A stretch of DNA of 48,699 bases from an uncultured Bacteroidales bacterium (GCA_937982115.1 CALJNE010000052.1:1-48699), one strand, 5' to 3'; shown: positions 8,168 to 17,083, counted from the stretch's first letter. The notes: a model not told the origin generated them from the letters alone. Translations and numbers: made by a program.

Positions 8168-8830
8168 TTATTTAAGTTTCATTTCTTTTAAATCTTTAGG
8201 AATAATAAGAGTAGCTTCTGTAGCAGCCTGCACCTGTTCAATGGTGTATTCAGGATTTATTTCTTTAATAACAATACCTTCAGGAGTAACTTCCATAACT
8301 CCCATTTCAGTAATTATAGTATTTACCTGTCCTTTAGCTGTGAGTGGAAGAGTACACTTTTTGAGGATTTTTGGATTTCCTTTTGCTGTGTGTTCCATTG
8401 CAAGAATAACTCTTTTGGCCCCGACGATTAAGTCCATTGCACCGCCCATTCCTGGAGTAAGTTTTCCGGGGATTGTCCAATTTGCAAGGTCTCCGTTTTC
8501 ATCAACCTGCATAGCACCAAGAACAGTAACATCCACATGTCCACCACGTATTATAGTGAAAGACTTTGCAGAATCAAAACTTGCTGCTCCGGGCATAGCA
8601 GTAATATAACCTCCGCCAGCATTTACCATATTTGGGTCTTCTTTACCTGGTTCAGGACTTGGTCCCATGCCCAACAAACCGTTTTCTGATTGTAAAATAA
8701 CATTTACTCCTTTAGGTAAAAAATTCGGAACCAGAGTTGGTAAGCCAATGCCAAGATTAACAACATCTCCGTCCTTGAGTTCGAGAGCTACTCTGCGAGC
8801 AATTATTTCACGTATTGAATATTTTTCCAT
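8168..8830 (-). CDS. atoA: Acetoacetate CoA-transferase, subunit B (beta)
   Basis: A 220-residue subunit of a two-subunit family I CoA-transferase that moves CoA from butyryl- or acetyl-CoA to acetoacetate. The catalytic glutamate is Glu49 in the signature SENGLLGMGP (48-57). NLGIGLPTLVPN and PGKLTPGMGGAMDL are typical of ScoB/AtoA. Its start follows the kamE stop by only two bases, so the two are probably translationally coupled. Unusually, the partner A subunit is not adjacent; the only candidate is at 20284-20937, about 11.5 kb upstream at the head of the same cluster. The family is sure; the preferred acyl donor cannot be told from sequence. Confidence 0.9.
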   Translation of the reverse strand: MEKYSIREIIARRVALELKDGDVVNLGIGLPTLVPNFLPKGVNVILQSENGLLGMGPSPEPGKEDPNMVNAGGGYITAMPGAASFDSAKSFTIIRGGHVDVTVLGAMQVDENGDLANWTIPGKLTPGMGGAMDLIVGAKRVILAMEHTAKGNPKILKKCTLPLTAKGQVNTIITEMGVMEVTPEGIVIKEINPEYTIEQVQAATEATLIIPKDLKEMKLK

Positions 8831-8832
8831 AG

Positions 8833-9624
8833 TTATTTTGAATTTAATCTTTTATACTTTTCTTGAGCGATAAAACTTGCTACATCATCGGCATAAGAAT
8901 TCATTGAAAATCCTGCATCATAGCCCAATTCTTTAGCCAATTCGTGGGTGATTCTGGGACCGCCGCAAATTAATAAAACTTTTTCGCGAATACCTTCTGC
9001 TTCGAGCATTTCAACCAGTTCTGTAAGGTTTTTTATATGCACATCCTTTTGAGTAACGGTTTGAGAAACGAGCAAAGCATCGGCATTTAATTCAATTGCT
9101 TTTTTAACAAATTCTTCATTTGGCACCTGAGCCCCCATATTAAGAGTTTCGAACATTTCATATCGTTCGAGTCCGTAATGCCCGGCATAGCCTTTCATAT
9201 TCATAATAGCATCTATGCCTACGGTATGGGCATCTGTACCGGTACTTGCACCTATAACGACAATTTTTCTACCTATATTTTGTTTTATAAATTCATCACA
9301 TTCTTTCATGTCCATTTTTACGGAATCAACTTTTGGAACATGAATGGCTGTATAATCAACCGTATGAATACAGGAACCATAGCAAACAAAGAAAGTAAAG
9401 CCCTCTGTAAGTTCTTTATAATAAACAACTTGAGGATTTTCGAATCCCATTTTTTTCATAAGTTGTTTAGCAGCTTCTATAGCTTCGTCGTTACAAGGAA
9501 CCGGCAAAGTAAAACTTAGTTGGGTTTTACCATCGTTCATTGTATCGCCATAAGGTTTAACTTTTTTAAGGTCGAGAGTTTTATCGAAATCTTTGCTCTC
9601 CATTGAATACAATCCGCCGCTCAT
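8833..9624 (-). CDS. kamE: Lysine 5,6-aminomutase beta subunit (B12-binding)
   Basis: A 263-residue subunit carrying the adenosylcobalamin-binding Rossmann domain (about 118-255). The base-off motif DAHTVG is at 131-136 with His133 as the cobalt ligand. Lys144 (MNMK) lies eleven residues on, the position of the pyridoxal-phosphate lysine in the Acetoanaerobium (Clostridium) sticklandii enzyme. SQTVTQKD and ICGGPR complete the B12 fold. With KamD it moves the terminal amino group of beta-lysine to carbon 5, giving 3,5-diaminohexanoate. Start and stop overlap kamD in a TAATG. The exact match of both residue numbers makes this one of the surest calls here. Confidence 0.95.
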   Translation of the reverse strand: MSGGLYSMESKDFDKTLDLKKVKPYGDTMNDGKTQLSFTLPVPCNDEAIEAAKQLMKKMGFENPQVVYYKELTEGFTFFVCYGSCIHTVDYTAIHVPKVDSVKMDMKECDEFIKQNIGRKIVVIGASTGTDAHTVGIDAIMNMKGYAGHYGLERYEMFETLNMGAQVPNEEFVKKAIELNADALLVSQTVTQKDVHIKNLTELVEMLEAEGIREKVLLICGGPRITHELAKELGYDAGFSMNSYADDVASFIAQEKYKRLNSK

Positions 9625-11183
9625 TATTTGTTTCCTCCTTTCATTAAATTAATAAATGGGTTGAAATAGTTTTCTGCTTTTTCAACAACACCATTAAGTC
9701 CTTTTCCTCCGTTTCTGGATCTTTTAGTTTCGGCAAAAAGTCCTTTTTCCAGAGCTGTGAAAAGACCGAGTTTTTCAATTTCTGCCAACAAATTTAAAGC
9801 ATCGTCTAAGACTTTTGCAGCACGTTGTCGGATTATACCACCTTCTTTAAATTCAACTTCATTCCCGATATCGTGTAAATTATTGAAAATATATTTTGCA
9901 TTTTCTATTGACAAATATCTGTCGGACATAAATGGGGTATGAATAGCTTCTGTTAGCATTCCCAACAGATGAATTCCCTGACCTGTCCAGATTGAAATTT
10001 GATTAAAAAGAGCATCCTGAACATGGCCGCGGAAGATATTTCCTGTCATATATTTTGTAGGTGGCATATATTTTAACGGGGCTTTTGGAAAAATTTCGCG
10101 AGTCATTTGAGCCTGAGCTAATTCATAAAGGAATCCGTTTTTCAATTCAGGGTCCATTTCAAAGGCATGACCTAAGCCCATTTGTTCTTCGGGCATTCCT
10201 GCTAATAATGCAAGTTGTTCGTTGATTAAATCAGAAGCAAGAACAGTATGAGCTTGTTCGTAAGCATCGGCAGTAGTTAGATAATTATCTTCGCCGGTAT
10301 TAATTATTACACCGGCGAATCCATTAATAATTCTACTAAAATACTGGTCAATAATTGTTCGTTGAGGATTTATATCTCTGAAAAGAATTCCGTAAAGTGC
10401 GTCGTTAAGCATAACATCCAGCCTTTCGAGAGCACCCATGGCAGCAATTTCAGGCATACATAAACCTGAACAATAATTACATAATCTGATATATCGTCCA
10501 ACTTCCTGCCCTACTTCATCAAGAGCTGTTCTCATTATTCTGAAATTTTCCTGAGTAGCATAAGTTCCGCCAAATCCTTCTGTTGTAGCACCGTAAGGCA
10601 CGTAATCCAGAAGACTTTGACCTGTTGTTCTGATAACAGCAATTATATCTGCCCCTTGACGAGCAGCAGCTTGTGCTTGGATTACGTCTTCGTATATATT
10701 TCCGGTAGCAACAATGACGTAAAGGTATGGTCGGGAACCTTCACCCAAAGTTTCGAGTAATTCATTCCTACGCTTTACGTTGTTTTTTATTCTTTCCACT
10801 GTTGCATTAACGTAAGGCATAACTGCCTCCTGAATTTTTTCGATACTATTAAGAGGTAATTTGGTAATATCAAGGTTTGATTTTGCAATTTCTTCGGCAA
10901 TTTGCTGTGGGGTCATTCCTGTACTACAAATTGCATTCCCGATAAAATATAATATTCCATGCCCTAAAAGTTTATTGTTATGAACCTGATCAACAACCAC
11001 ATTAGGCAAAGGAATATCATTTTCATCAACACCATCTATACCTATCAACCTGCAAAGTGTTCTCTCAACAGCAACAGTTGAATAATTTTCTACAAAATTC
11101 TGCACGTCTGCAGCAATATTTCCGGCTAATCTTCTGGCCTCGTCAACTTTTGTAAAATCCAATCCTAGCTTACTTTTCCTCAT
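9624..11183 (-). CDS. kamD: Lysine 5,6-aminomutase alpha subunit
   Basis: A 519-residue subunit, close to the roughly 516 residues of the characterised enzyme. It forms the TIM-barrel that holds the substrate and covers the cofactor bound on KamE. Recognisable stretches are TVAVERTLCRLIGIDG, VATGNIYEDVIQAQAAA, GADIIAVIRTTGQSLLDY and GATTEGFGGTYATQENFR. The reaction is the B12- and PLP-dependent 1,2-amino shift of beta-lysine (or D-lysine). It overlaps kamE by one base. A 65-base gap separates it from the MutS-like gene upstream and holds a TAACTTTG promoter box, so it may have its own start as well as read-through. Confidence 0.95.
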   Translation of the reverse strand: MRKSKLGLDFTKVDEARRLAGNIAADVQNFVENYSTVAVERTLCRLIGIDGVDENDIPLPNVVVDQVHNNKLLGHGILYFIGNAICSTGMTPQQIAEEIAKSNLDITKLPLNSIEKIQEAVMPYVNATVERIKNNVKRRNELLETLGEGSRPYLYVIVATGNIYEDVIQAQAAARQGADIIAVIRTTGQSLLDYVPYGATTEGFGGTYATQENFRIMRTALDEVGQEVGRYIRLCNYCSGLCMPEIAAMGALERLDVMLNDALYGILFRDINPQRTIIDQYFSRIINGFAGVIINTGEDNYLTTADAYEQAHTVLASDLINEQLALLAGMPEEQMGLGHAFEMDPELKNGFLYELAQAQMTREIFPKAPLKYMPPTKYMTGNIFRGHVQDALFNQISIWTGQGIHLLGMLTEAIHTPFMSDRYLSIENAKYIFNNLHDIGNEVEFKEGGIIRQRAAKVLDDALNLLAEIEKLGLFTALEKGLFAETKRSRNGGKGLNGVVEKAENYFNPFINLMKGGNK

Positions 11184-11208
11184 ACCAAATTTATTTCATT
11201 AAAACTTT

Positions 11209-11216
11209 CAAAGTTA
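11209..11216 (-). promoter_or_regulatory. Candidate -7 box (TAACTTTG) ahead of kamD
   Basis: TAACTTTG on the minus strand, 25 bases before the kamD ATG, in the largest gap of the downstream half of the cluster; no clear -33 element. Confidence 0.35.
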
Positions 11217-11248
11217 AGAAATTTATACTTAAATTTAAAATCCTTTTG

Positions 11249-12628
11249 TCATAATTTACGACTAATAAAATCTCTGGCTGAAAAAACCAATTCTTTTTCT
11301 ACACCAAGCATTTCGATAATATTTAAAGCATCGTTCGGAACGAAATTATCATCAATTTCTGCCAGTGAATAATCAATATAATCATTTATGTTGGTGGCAT
11401 TTATTTCTTGATTTTTAATTTCATCTGTTTTTAATCCTTTGACTTTATATCTCTTACTTCCCGTACTGATTCCACTATAATGAGTTGTTATAACACATGA
11501 AGAATTATATTTTTCCATAAGATATACAAAGGCATTAACAATTGCCTTGCCTTCGTCGGGATTAGTTGTTCGTGCAAGCTCGTCAACCAGTCCTAAAATT
11601 TTTTTTCCTTTTTTAGCGGCTTTAATAATTTTATCAACATTGAGCATTTCTGCAGCAAAAGATGATAATCCGGTCAATTCATCCTGATTATCGCCCAGTG
11701 ACATTATTATTTCGTCAACAGGCATGATCTCAGCATTTTGTGCCGGAACATAAAATCCAAACTGAAACATTATTTGAGCAACGGCAAGAGTTTTTAGCAA
11801 AACTGTTTTTCCCGACATATTTGCACCTGTAATAAGGCAAGGTTTTTGGTCAATACCAATATCCACAGCCTGAAACTTTTTCCCTTTATTATTTAAAATG
11901 TCAGCAATATATGGATTAAACAAACCGGTATAATTTATTTTACTTTCGACAATTTTCGGTCTGCACAGATTAAACTTTTCTATCAACTGTATTTTTGCAA
12001 GTAAGACATCAAATTTTGCAACATTATGCAAATTAATTTCCAATTCTTTACAATGCTGTTGTAATTCCCGGCATAGTCTTGTTCTAATTTCATCTTCTAA
12101 TTTCAGTATCTCTATGTAAAGTTCATCTTTTTTATTTTGATCATTCGTTGATAGTCTTTCTTTTCGCAGTTCTGCGAGTTTTGAATCGTAGGAGTCATAA
12201 ATATAAAAAGTCATCAATCCTGTATTATCAGGATCCAGAATTTTTATCACAGTAGAAAGATCCGAAAATTCGAGGCTTCTATAATTAATCTCAACTAAAA
12301 TTTTTTTCAATTTCTGAATTAAAACAGAGAACTTTTTTACTTCAAACAACTGAATATCATCAACAGTAAAACCGGAATGAATATTTTTTATAATCAACGA
12401 AACATCATTAACCTGAGCCAATAAATGCAGAATATTTGTCAAAGTTTTTTCGGATAAGGATAGTAATAGTTCGTCAAGGAATTTTAGTTCATTTTCAATT
12501 TGTTCCGGAGCAACGATAAATTTAGAGTTTAGTAATTCTTTTCGTCCCGGAGCTGAACAGATATTCATATTATCATAAATAAATTTTACTCCAATATGTT
12601 CCGATATGTAATTTCTGAATGTTTTCAC
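11249..12628 (-). CDS. MutS-like ATPase of the aminomutase cluster
   Basis: A 459-residue protein with a C-terminal MutS-type ABC ATPase: Walker A GANMSGKT (268-275), a signature-like LTGLSSFAAEM, Walker B GLVDELARTTNPDEG and the switch histidine in ITTHYSG. The N-terminal 260 residues are helical and clamp-like; no mismatch-recognition domain is seen. It therefore is probably not a repair protein. Relatives sit beside B12-dependent lysine and ornithine aminomutase genes in other fermenters, where a role in assembling or reactivating the enzyme is plausible but, as far as I know, unproven. The start is GTG, overlapping the stop of the preceding gene (GTGA), since no ATG fits. Function beyond ATPase is inference. 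Confidence 0.75.
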   Translation of the reverse strand: MKTFRNYISEHIGVKFIYDNMNICSAPGRKELLNSKFIVAPEQIENELKFLDELLLSLSEKTLTNILHLLAQVNDVSLIIKNIHSGFTVDDIQLFEVKKFSVLIQKLKKILVEINYRSLEFSDLSTVIKILDPDNTGLMTFYIYDSYDSKLAELRKERLSTNDQNKKDELYIEILKLEDEIRTRLCRELQQHCKELEINLHNVAKFDVLLAKIQLIEKFNLCRPKIVESKINYTGLFNPYIADILNNKGKKFQAVDIGIDQKPCLITGANMSGKTVLLKTLAVAQIMFQFGFYVPAQNAEIMPVDEIIMSLGDNQDELTGLSSFAAEMLNVDKIIKAAKKGKKILGLVDELARTTNPDEGKAIVNAFVYLMEKYNSSCVITTHYSGISTGSKRYKVKGLKTDEIKNQEINATNINDYIDYSLAEIDDNFVPNDALNIIEMLGVEKELVFSARDFISRKL

Positions 12629-13638
12629 TTTAGAATATTTTTAATGTCGTAAATTGGTAATTTTATTTCGTTATGAAGTTTATCTGCAATCATGTTAGAA
12701 TCTAACTTATAACCAAGCGGAGAAAGTGGATTTATACACACTGCAATTAACTTAGGTTTAAGCAGAACTCTTATTTTGCCTCCGGATTTTAAAAATCCGT
12801 GATATTTTTCTTTTGAAATAAATATTTTTGTAAAATCCTTTACAAGTATAACGATTTTCTTTTTAGTGTTCTGGACTCTTATTAGTTCAAGAAATCTATC
12901 CGTCAAGATTCCGCTTAAAAATATTGTGGAGGCTTTATTAAAAATTTCGGGAGAAAGTTTGTCTGCAAAAAGCCCTGATTCAATTCCAGTGTCAATAAGT
13001 TCATTATCTTTGGTAATTATATATAATCCTTTTTCTTTTTCCAATAATATTTCGCGGTACTCTGTATCAATTTTCTCAATATTTATAAGCTTAACTAAAA
13101 AAGCCGTTTTCTTAACAATATCATCTATCCCGGGGGCAACAGCGGCTCCGGTTGTAAGAATCATACTTTCAGTAATTGATGGCGATGCTGATGATTTTCT
13201 TGACAATGCTCCGTCAACCAGAAACAAGTCAATTCCCCATTCTCTTGTTTTATCAATTACTTCTTTCAACCAAACTGTTTGAGAAGGCCCTGAACAAATT
13301 ACTTTACCATAATCTCTGGCACGAGCTGTAATTAAGCGACCCAAAGCAGTAGATTTTTGTGTAATATCAAGAATTTCTGCCGTTAATTGTTTTTGTTTAT
13401 AATGTTTCTCCGAAGTGATAAAAATCGTACCCGGATAAATTTCGATTTCCGGTTTTGGTGTCTCTGTTACCTGATCTATACTTTCTCCATCTATTCCAAT
13501 GGATGTTAAAGCAATTATTTTCTCTTTTTCCTTAAGTCTATCTATAACATAATTTAGGCACTCAGTTTTGCCAGTGTTCTTCTCCATCCCCACAATGGAC
13601 AAACTTCTGCTTTCTAATATTTTATCAATAAACGGCAA
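12625..13638 (-). CDS. BioD-like P-loop protein of the aminomutase cluster
   Basis: A 337-residue protein of unknown function. The N-terminus SLSIVGMEKNTGKTE has a Walker A loop with five residues between the glycines (Gly17 and Gly23, Lys24), the spacing seen in dethiobiotin-synthetase-like ATPases. DLFLVDGALSRKS (about 155-167) looks like the matching Walker B region. The only usable start upstream of the loop is TTG at 13636-13638, because an in-frame TGA lies two codons earlier and the first ATG is inside the loop. It overlaps the MutS-like gene by four bases, so both are made together. I infer that the pair services the lysine aminomutase; another nucleotide-driven role is possible. Confidence 0.65.
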   Translation of the reverse strand: MPFIDKILESRSLSIVGMEKNTGKTECLNYVIDRLKEKEKIIALTSIGIDGESIDQVTETPKPEIEIYPGTIFITSEKHYKQKQLTAEILDITQKSTALGRLITARARDYGKVICSGPSQTVWLKEVIDKTREWGIDLFLVDGALSRKSSASPSITESMILTTGAAVAPGIDDIVKKTAFLVKLINIEKIDTEYREILLEKEKGLYIITKDNELIDTGIESGLFADKLSPEIFNKASTIFLSGILTDRFLELIRVQNTKKKIVILVKDFTKIFISKEKYHGFLKSGGKIRVLLKPKLIAVCINPLSPLGYKLDSNMIADKLHNEIKLPIYDIKNILK

Positions 13639-13655
13639 GCCTCAAAAATTTTTTT

Positions 13656-13663
13656 CAAATTTA
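13656..13663 (-). promoter_or_regulatory. Candidate -7 box (TAAATTTG) for the downstream half of the lysine cluster
   Basis: TAAATTTG on the minus strand lies 17 bases before the TTG start of the P-loop gene and just after the transposase-like gene. It would give the accessory-kamDE part its own transcript. No clear -33 TTTG. Confidence 0.4.
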
Positions 13664-13708
13664 GAAAACTTTGTAATATTTATCTTCTACCGGAATAAAA
13701 AATAACTA

Positions 13709-14668
13709 CTAATACGGTATATTATCCTGTGTTATATAATATAATTTTGTCCGCTTCCAACTTCTTTTTATCGGGCTCGAATAATTTGCTTCACAATGTA
13801 AATCCAAAAACTCTTTGTATATCTCTTCCATCTGCGTAAAAATTCTCCAAACAAACTTCTGACTTAAATACTTGGTAGTCATTGCATCAAATATTTGCAG
13901 CTCTTTAGCAATAAAAAAATTATTATACCCCTGCAAATACTTAGTAGATACACCTTTGAGCTCATGATTGATAAAGTTAATTATCTTTGACGATAACTGT
14001 TGATAATAACGAACAATCCTATGCTTCATATATTTAGATACATCTATCTTTATTACATCTTTTTCAATTCTTTTATTTTTTGTAAATTTTAAAAATACAT
14101 CTTCGTTTGGAATTAACAGCTTGCATGATTTTTTTATTTTTTTTCTTAATACCCTATCTATATGTCCCGTATTCAGTTTTCCAACAGTTGCAATTCTTAC
14201 AAAGTTTATATTTTGATCAGTTGTACTTAATACTCTGGATAAATATCTTTTATTTTTATTATTTTCCTTTTTACTCAAACCTCTCCTGCCCTTCTGACTA
14301 AACCTAAAACATATATCTCCAACAAAAGCCTCATTTTTAAATAAAATATTCTGCTGTGGAATTGAAGACAAAATCTTGTGCCTCCAATCAAATGAAGTTA
14401 ACTTAGATATATCAAAACGCTTCGACATCTTTTTAACAGAATATAATCCTTCTTTCTTCAAAACTTCAGCATACTCGATAAATAAGTCCTTTTTGTGAAT
14501 ATAATGAATTGAAGTACCACTACTTGGCAAAAATGTACGCCTACAATCTTTACATTTATACCTATGAGTAAATTTGTATTTGCCATGCTTTTTGAACTTA
14601 GTACTATTACAGTACGGACAATTTGTTACCCGGAGGTTTTCTTTATAAAGTTTAATCAGTTTTTCCAT
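13709..14668 (-). CDS. IS1595-like transposase protein with apparently lost catalytic residues
   Basis: A 319-residue intact frame inside the lysine cluster. Residues 17-42 form a zinc ribbon (Cys17, Cys20, Cys39, Cys42; KHGKYKFTHRYKCKDCRRTF). SFDWRHKIL (92-100), FRFSQKGRRGL (121-131) and GVSTKYLQGY (239-248) align with the IS1595-family consensus as I remember it. The catalytic positions do not match: the first Asp site reads Gly117-Asp118, the second Asp aligns with Pro187, and the third Asn/Glu aligns with about Gln224. No terminal inverted repeats were found. It has its own promoter box and no internal stop. It may be a decaying element or a domesticated DNA-binding protein; a related N-terminus occurs at 1-95. 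Confidence 0.65.
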   Translation of the reverse strand: MEKLIKLYKENLRVTNCPYCNSTKFKKHGKYKFTHRYKCKDCRRTFLPSSGTSIHYIHKKDLFIEYAEVLKKEGLYSVKKMSKRFDISKLTSFDWRHKILSSIPQQNILFKNEAFVGDICFRFSQKGRRGLSKKENNKNKRYLSRVLSTTDQNINFVRIATVGKLNTGHIDRVLRKKIKKSCKLLIPNEDVFLKFTKNKRIEKDVIKIDVSKYMKHRIVRYYQQLSSKIINFINHELKGVSTKYLQGYNNFFIAKELQIFDAMTTKYLSQKFVWRIFTQMEEIYKEFLDLHCEANYSSPIKRSWKRTKLYYITQDNIPY

Positions 14669-14676
14669 AAATTATA

Positions 14677-14684
14677 CAAAAATA
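14677..14684 (-). promoter_or_regulatory. Candidate -7 box (TATTTTTG) for the transposase-like gene
   Basis: TATTTTTG on the minus strand, 8 bases before the ATG. TTTTGC at 14698-14703 lies at a shorter than usual distance for a -33 box. The left-edge relative has the same -7 box. Confidence 0.35.
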
Positions 14685-14739
14685 AAAAAGTAAAAAAGCA
14701 AAATGGACACATAAATTTGATATTGATGAAAAATCTTCT

Positions 14740-14769
14740 AAAAAATAACCTCTTTCGAGGTTATTTTTT
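14740..14769 (-). terminator. Strong terminator directly after kamA
   Basis: A perfect 13-bp stem (AAAAAATAACCTC with GAGGTTATTTTTT) with a four-base loop begins only a few bases beyond the kamA stop. The U-tract is part of the stem on the minus strand. It would end most transcription of the upstream half of the lysine cluster before the transposase-like gene. Confidence 0.8.
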
Positions 14770-14772
14770 ACT

Positions 14773-16014
14773 TTATTCTTTCTTATGCCGTTTCTTCCTC
14801 GACAATCCTTCCGGCTCTAACGACATCCTACTTCCGTTCAACAAAGCTGCAACACCTTCAACTCCTTTTTTACATTCTTCACAATTGCAGTTATCAACAT
14901 AATCGGTTGGTTCTGTATAGGTGGTTATTACTCCTTCAAAGTTCCTTAATACAATTCTTCCCGGACTTTGTGAAATTATGTAAGTCGGCATTACCGGTGT
15001 TTTTCCTCCTCCACCGGGGGCATCTACTACAAAGGTCGGAACAGCATAACCGGAAGTATGTCCTCTCAAATTTTCAATAATCTCTATACCTTTTGATACC
15101 GGCGTTCTGAAATGTTCAAGTCCCATTGAAAGATCACATTGATAGATATAATATGGTCTTACTCTTATTTTCACAAGAACGTGGACAAGCTTTTTCATTA
15201 CATGAACACAATCATTTACCCCTCTTAATAATACAGATTGATTACCTAAAGGAATACCTGCATTAGCAAGTTTAGCACATGCTTCAGCTGCCTCGGGAGT
15301 AACCTCTTTTGAATGATTAAAATGTGTATTCACCCAGATTGGATGATATTTTTTCAACATATTCACGAGGTCATCAGTAATACGTTGAGGACAAACTACA
15401 GGAGTACGTGTTCCGATTCTTATTATTTCAACATGAGGAATTTCACGTAATCTTTTAATTATTGATTCAAGCATTTTATCTGAGACCATCAAAGCATCCC
15501 CGCCCGATAGTAGTACATCCCTTACTTGAGGAGTATTAGCAATATAATCTATTGCTTTTTGAATTCTTTCGCTTGGAGATTCTCTATCCGTTTGTCCGGC
15601 AAATCTTCTTCGAGTACAATGCCTGCAATACATCGAACACATGTCGGTAATTAAAAAAAGTACTCTGTCGGGGTAACGATGCGTCAATCCCGGAACAGGA
15701 GAATCTTCGTCTTCGTGTAACGGATCAAGTAAATCTGCTGCAGAAATATGTGTTTCTGCTCCTGTTGGAATGGCTTGTTTTCTGATAGGACAGTTTTTGT
15801 CTTCGGGATCTACTAAACTAAGATAGTATGGAGTAATTGCCATTCTTAAAGTTTGCAATGATTTGCTTACTCCCTCTTCCTCTTCAGGAGATAATTTGAT
15901 GTACTTTTTAAGTTCTTCTAAAGTTTCTATTCTGTTTTTAACCTGCCATTTCCAATCGTTCCACTGTTCATCAGGAACATTTGGAAACATTCTTTTTCTT
16001 CCTTCACTCATCAT
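14773..16014 (-). CDS. kamA: L-lysine 2,3-aminomutase
   Basis: A 413-residue radical SAM enzyme that makes L-beta-lysine from L-lysine, the first step of lysine fermentation. The iron-sulphur cluster is held by CSMYCRHC (Cys126, Cys130, Cys133). The pyridoxal lysine is Lys338 in PGGGGKTP, one off from Lys337 of the clostridial enzyme. The substrate-binding aspartates are Asp293 (QCDLS) and Asp331 (VDAPGG). The C-terminal zinc-binding cysteines Cys269, Cys376, Cys378 and Cys381 mark true lysine aminomutase. It needs anaerobic conditions and regenerates its SAM. The start could be Met1 or Met2. It lies 11 bases after the second kdd gene and is followed at once by a terminator. Confidence 0.96.
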   Translation of the reverse strand: MMSEGRKRMFPNVPDEQWNDWKWQVKNRIETLEELKKYIKLSPEEEEGVSKSLQTLRMAITPYYLSLVDPEDKNCPIRKQAIPTGAETHISAADLLDPLHEDEDSPVPGLTHRYPDRVLFLITDMCSMYCRHCTRRRFAGQTDRESPSERIQKAIDYIANTPQVRDVLLSGGDALMVSDKMLESIIKRLREIPHVEIIRIGTRTPVVCPQRITDDLVNMLKKYHPIWVNTHFNHSKEVTPEAAEACAKLANAGIPLGNQSVLLRGVNDCVHVMKKLVHVLVKIRVRPYYIYQCDLSMGLEHFRTPVSKGIEIIENLRGHTSGYAVPTFVVDAPGGGGKTPVMPTYIISQSPGRIVLRNFEGVITTYTEPTDYVDNCNCEECKKGVEGVAALLNGSRMSLEPEGLSRKKRHKKE

Positions 16015-16025
16015 TTTTCAAAATT

Positions 16026-17060
16026 TTAAACGTAAATTTTTTCAAATAAAGCTCTAATTTCAGAAGACTCTCTTAAAATATCGAGTGTTAATTGTGCATG
16101 ACCTTTTGCATAACCATTACCAACAATCAGATTTATGTCTTTTCCAACACCTTCTGCTCCCAAAGCTGCTTTAGTAAAGGATGTTGCCATTGAAAAGAAA
16201 TAAATTATTCCCTGTCCTTTTGCGATAAGAATTGAAGTCATTTCGGTATTGGGAACATTTACGTTATTTATAACAACATCACATCCTCTTGGTCCGGTAA
16301 TTTCAATAACTTTGTTATAAACTTCCATTACTTTGGTGGCATCAGCAACAATTACATGATGAGCAAGTTTCATGTCAACAATTCTCTTTGCATTTTCAGG
16401 AGAGTATTCCACCACAATTACCTTTCCATAAGATCCAACATTTTTCATTGCCTGATAGCAACATAGAATTCCGGATTTTCCGCCACCTCCGATTATGCAA
16501 ACAGTATCTCCTTCTTTTACAAGTCTGTCAACCTGAGCCGGTGCACCTGCAACATCAAGAGCTGCTAAAGCAAGTTTTTCGGGAATATCATCAGGAAGCA
16601 CTGCATATATACCGCTTTCAAATAATATTGCTTCTGCTTTTACGTCAACTTGATCTATATGCGGGTCAAGTTTTAAAATTTCATAAATCTTTAATGGAGT
16701 TAATGATAATGAAACTAATGTAGCTATTTTATCCCCTACCTTAAGTTTCTTATCTGGAAAATTAGGACCAATTTCTTTAACCATACCAATTAACATTCCT
16801 CCGGAACCGGTAACGGGATTTTGCATTTTTCCTCTTTCAGCCACAATCGAAAGTACCATTTCTTTCATTTTTACTGCATCATCACCACAAGTTTGTCTGA
16901 TTTGCGTGTAGCTGGCAGAGTCAATATTTAAAGTTCTTACATCAATAAGTATTTCATTATCATAAATACTCATTGTATTATCCAATTTATATGCCGGCTG
17001 CGGCAATGTTCCTTCCGGTTCAATCACTCTATGAGTTCCAAATCTGCATCCTTTCTTCAT
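16026..17060 (-). CDS. kdd: 3,5-diaminohexanoate dehydrogenase, paralogue 2
   Basis: A 344-residue Rossmann-fold dehydrogenase that oxidatively deaminates L-erythro-3,5-diaminohexanoate to 3-keto-5-aminohexanoate. It is clearly paralogous to the gene just upstream: HRVIEPEGTLPQPAYKLDN, NPVTGSGGM, LVSLSLTPL, ALDVAGAPAQ and FFSMATSFTKAALGAEGVG are shared. The nucleotide loop is GGGGKSG (191-197), and the second beta-strand ends in Glu218 (VIVVEYS), the usual mark of NAD preference. A 67-base gap with a strong hairpin separates it from paralogue 1. Why the organism keeps two copies is not known; the differing cofactor site suggests different cofactor use. Confidence 0.88.
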   Translation of the reverse strand: MKKGCRFGTHRVIEPEGTLPQPAYKLDNTMSIYDNEILIDVRTLNIDSASYTQIRQTCGDDAVKMKEMVLSIVAERGKMQNPVTGSGGMLIGMVKEIGPNFPDKKLKVGDKIATLVSLSLTPLKIYEILKLDPHIDQVDVKAEAILFESGIYAVLPDDIPEKLALAALDVAGAPAQVDRLVKEGDTVCIIGGGGKSGILCCYQAMKNVGSYGKVIVVEYSPENAKRIVDMKLAHHVIVADATKVMEVYNKVIEITGPRGCDVVINNVNVPNTEMTSILIAKGQGIIYFFSMATSFTKAALGAEGVGKDINLIVGNGYAKGHAQLTLDILRESSEIRALFEKIYV

Positions 17061-17083
17061 TATCCTTGAGTTTTATTTATATG

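Noticed and set aside
8241-8609. 122-codon open frame on the plus strand
   Set aside because: It lies wholly antisense to the CoA-transferase B subunit, which has clear catalytic motifs; the frame is a shadow.
11249-12628. DNA mismatch repair protein MutS/MutS2
   Set aside because: Only the ATPase domain matches. Mismatch-binding and Smr domains are missing, and the context is aminomutase genes.
14564-14902. 112-codon plus-strand frame across the kamA terminator
   Set aside because: It runs antisense over the start of the transposase-like gene, a strong terminator and the end of kamA; no motif or promoter supports it.
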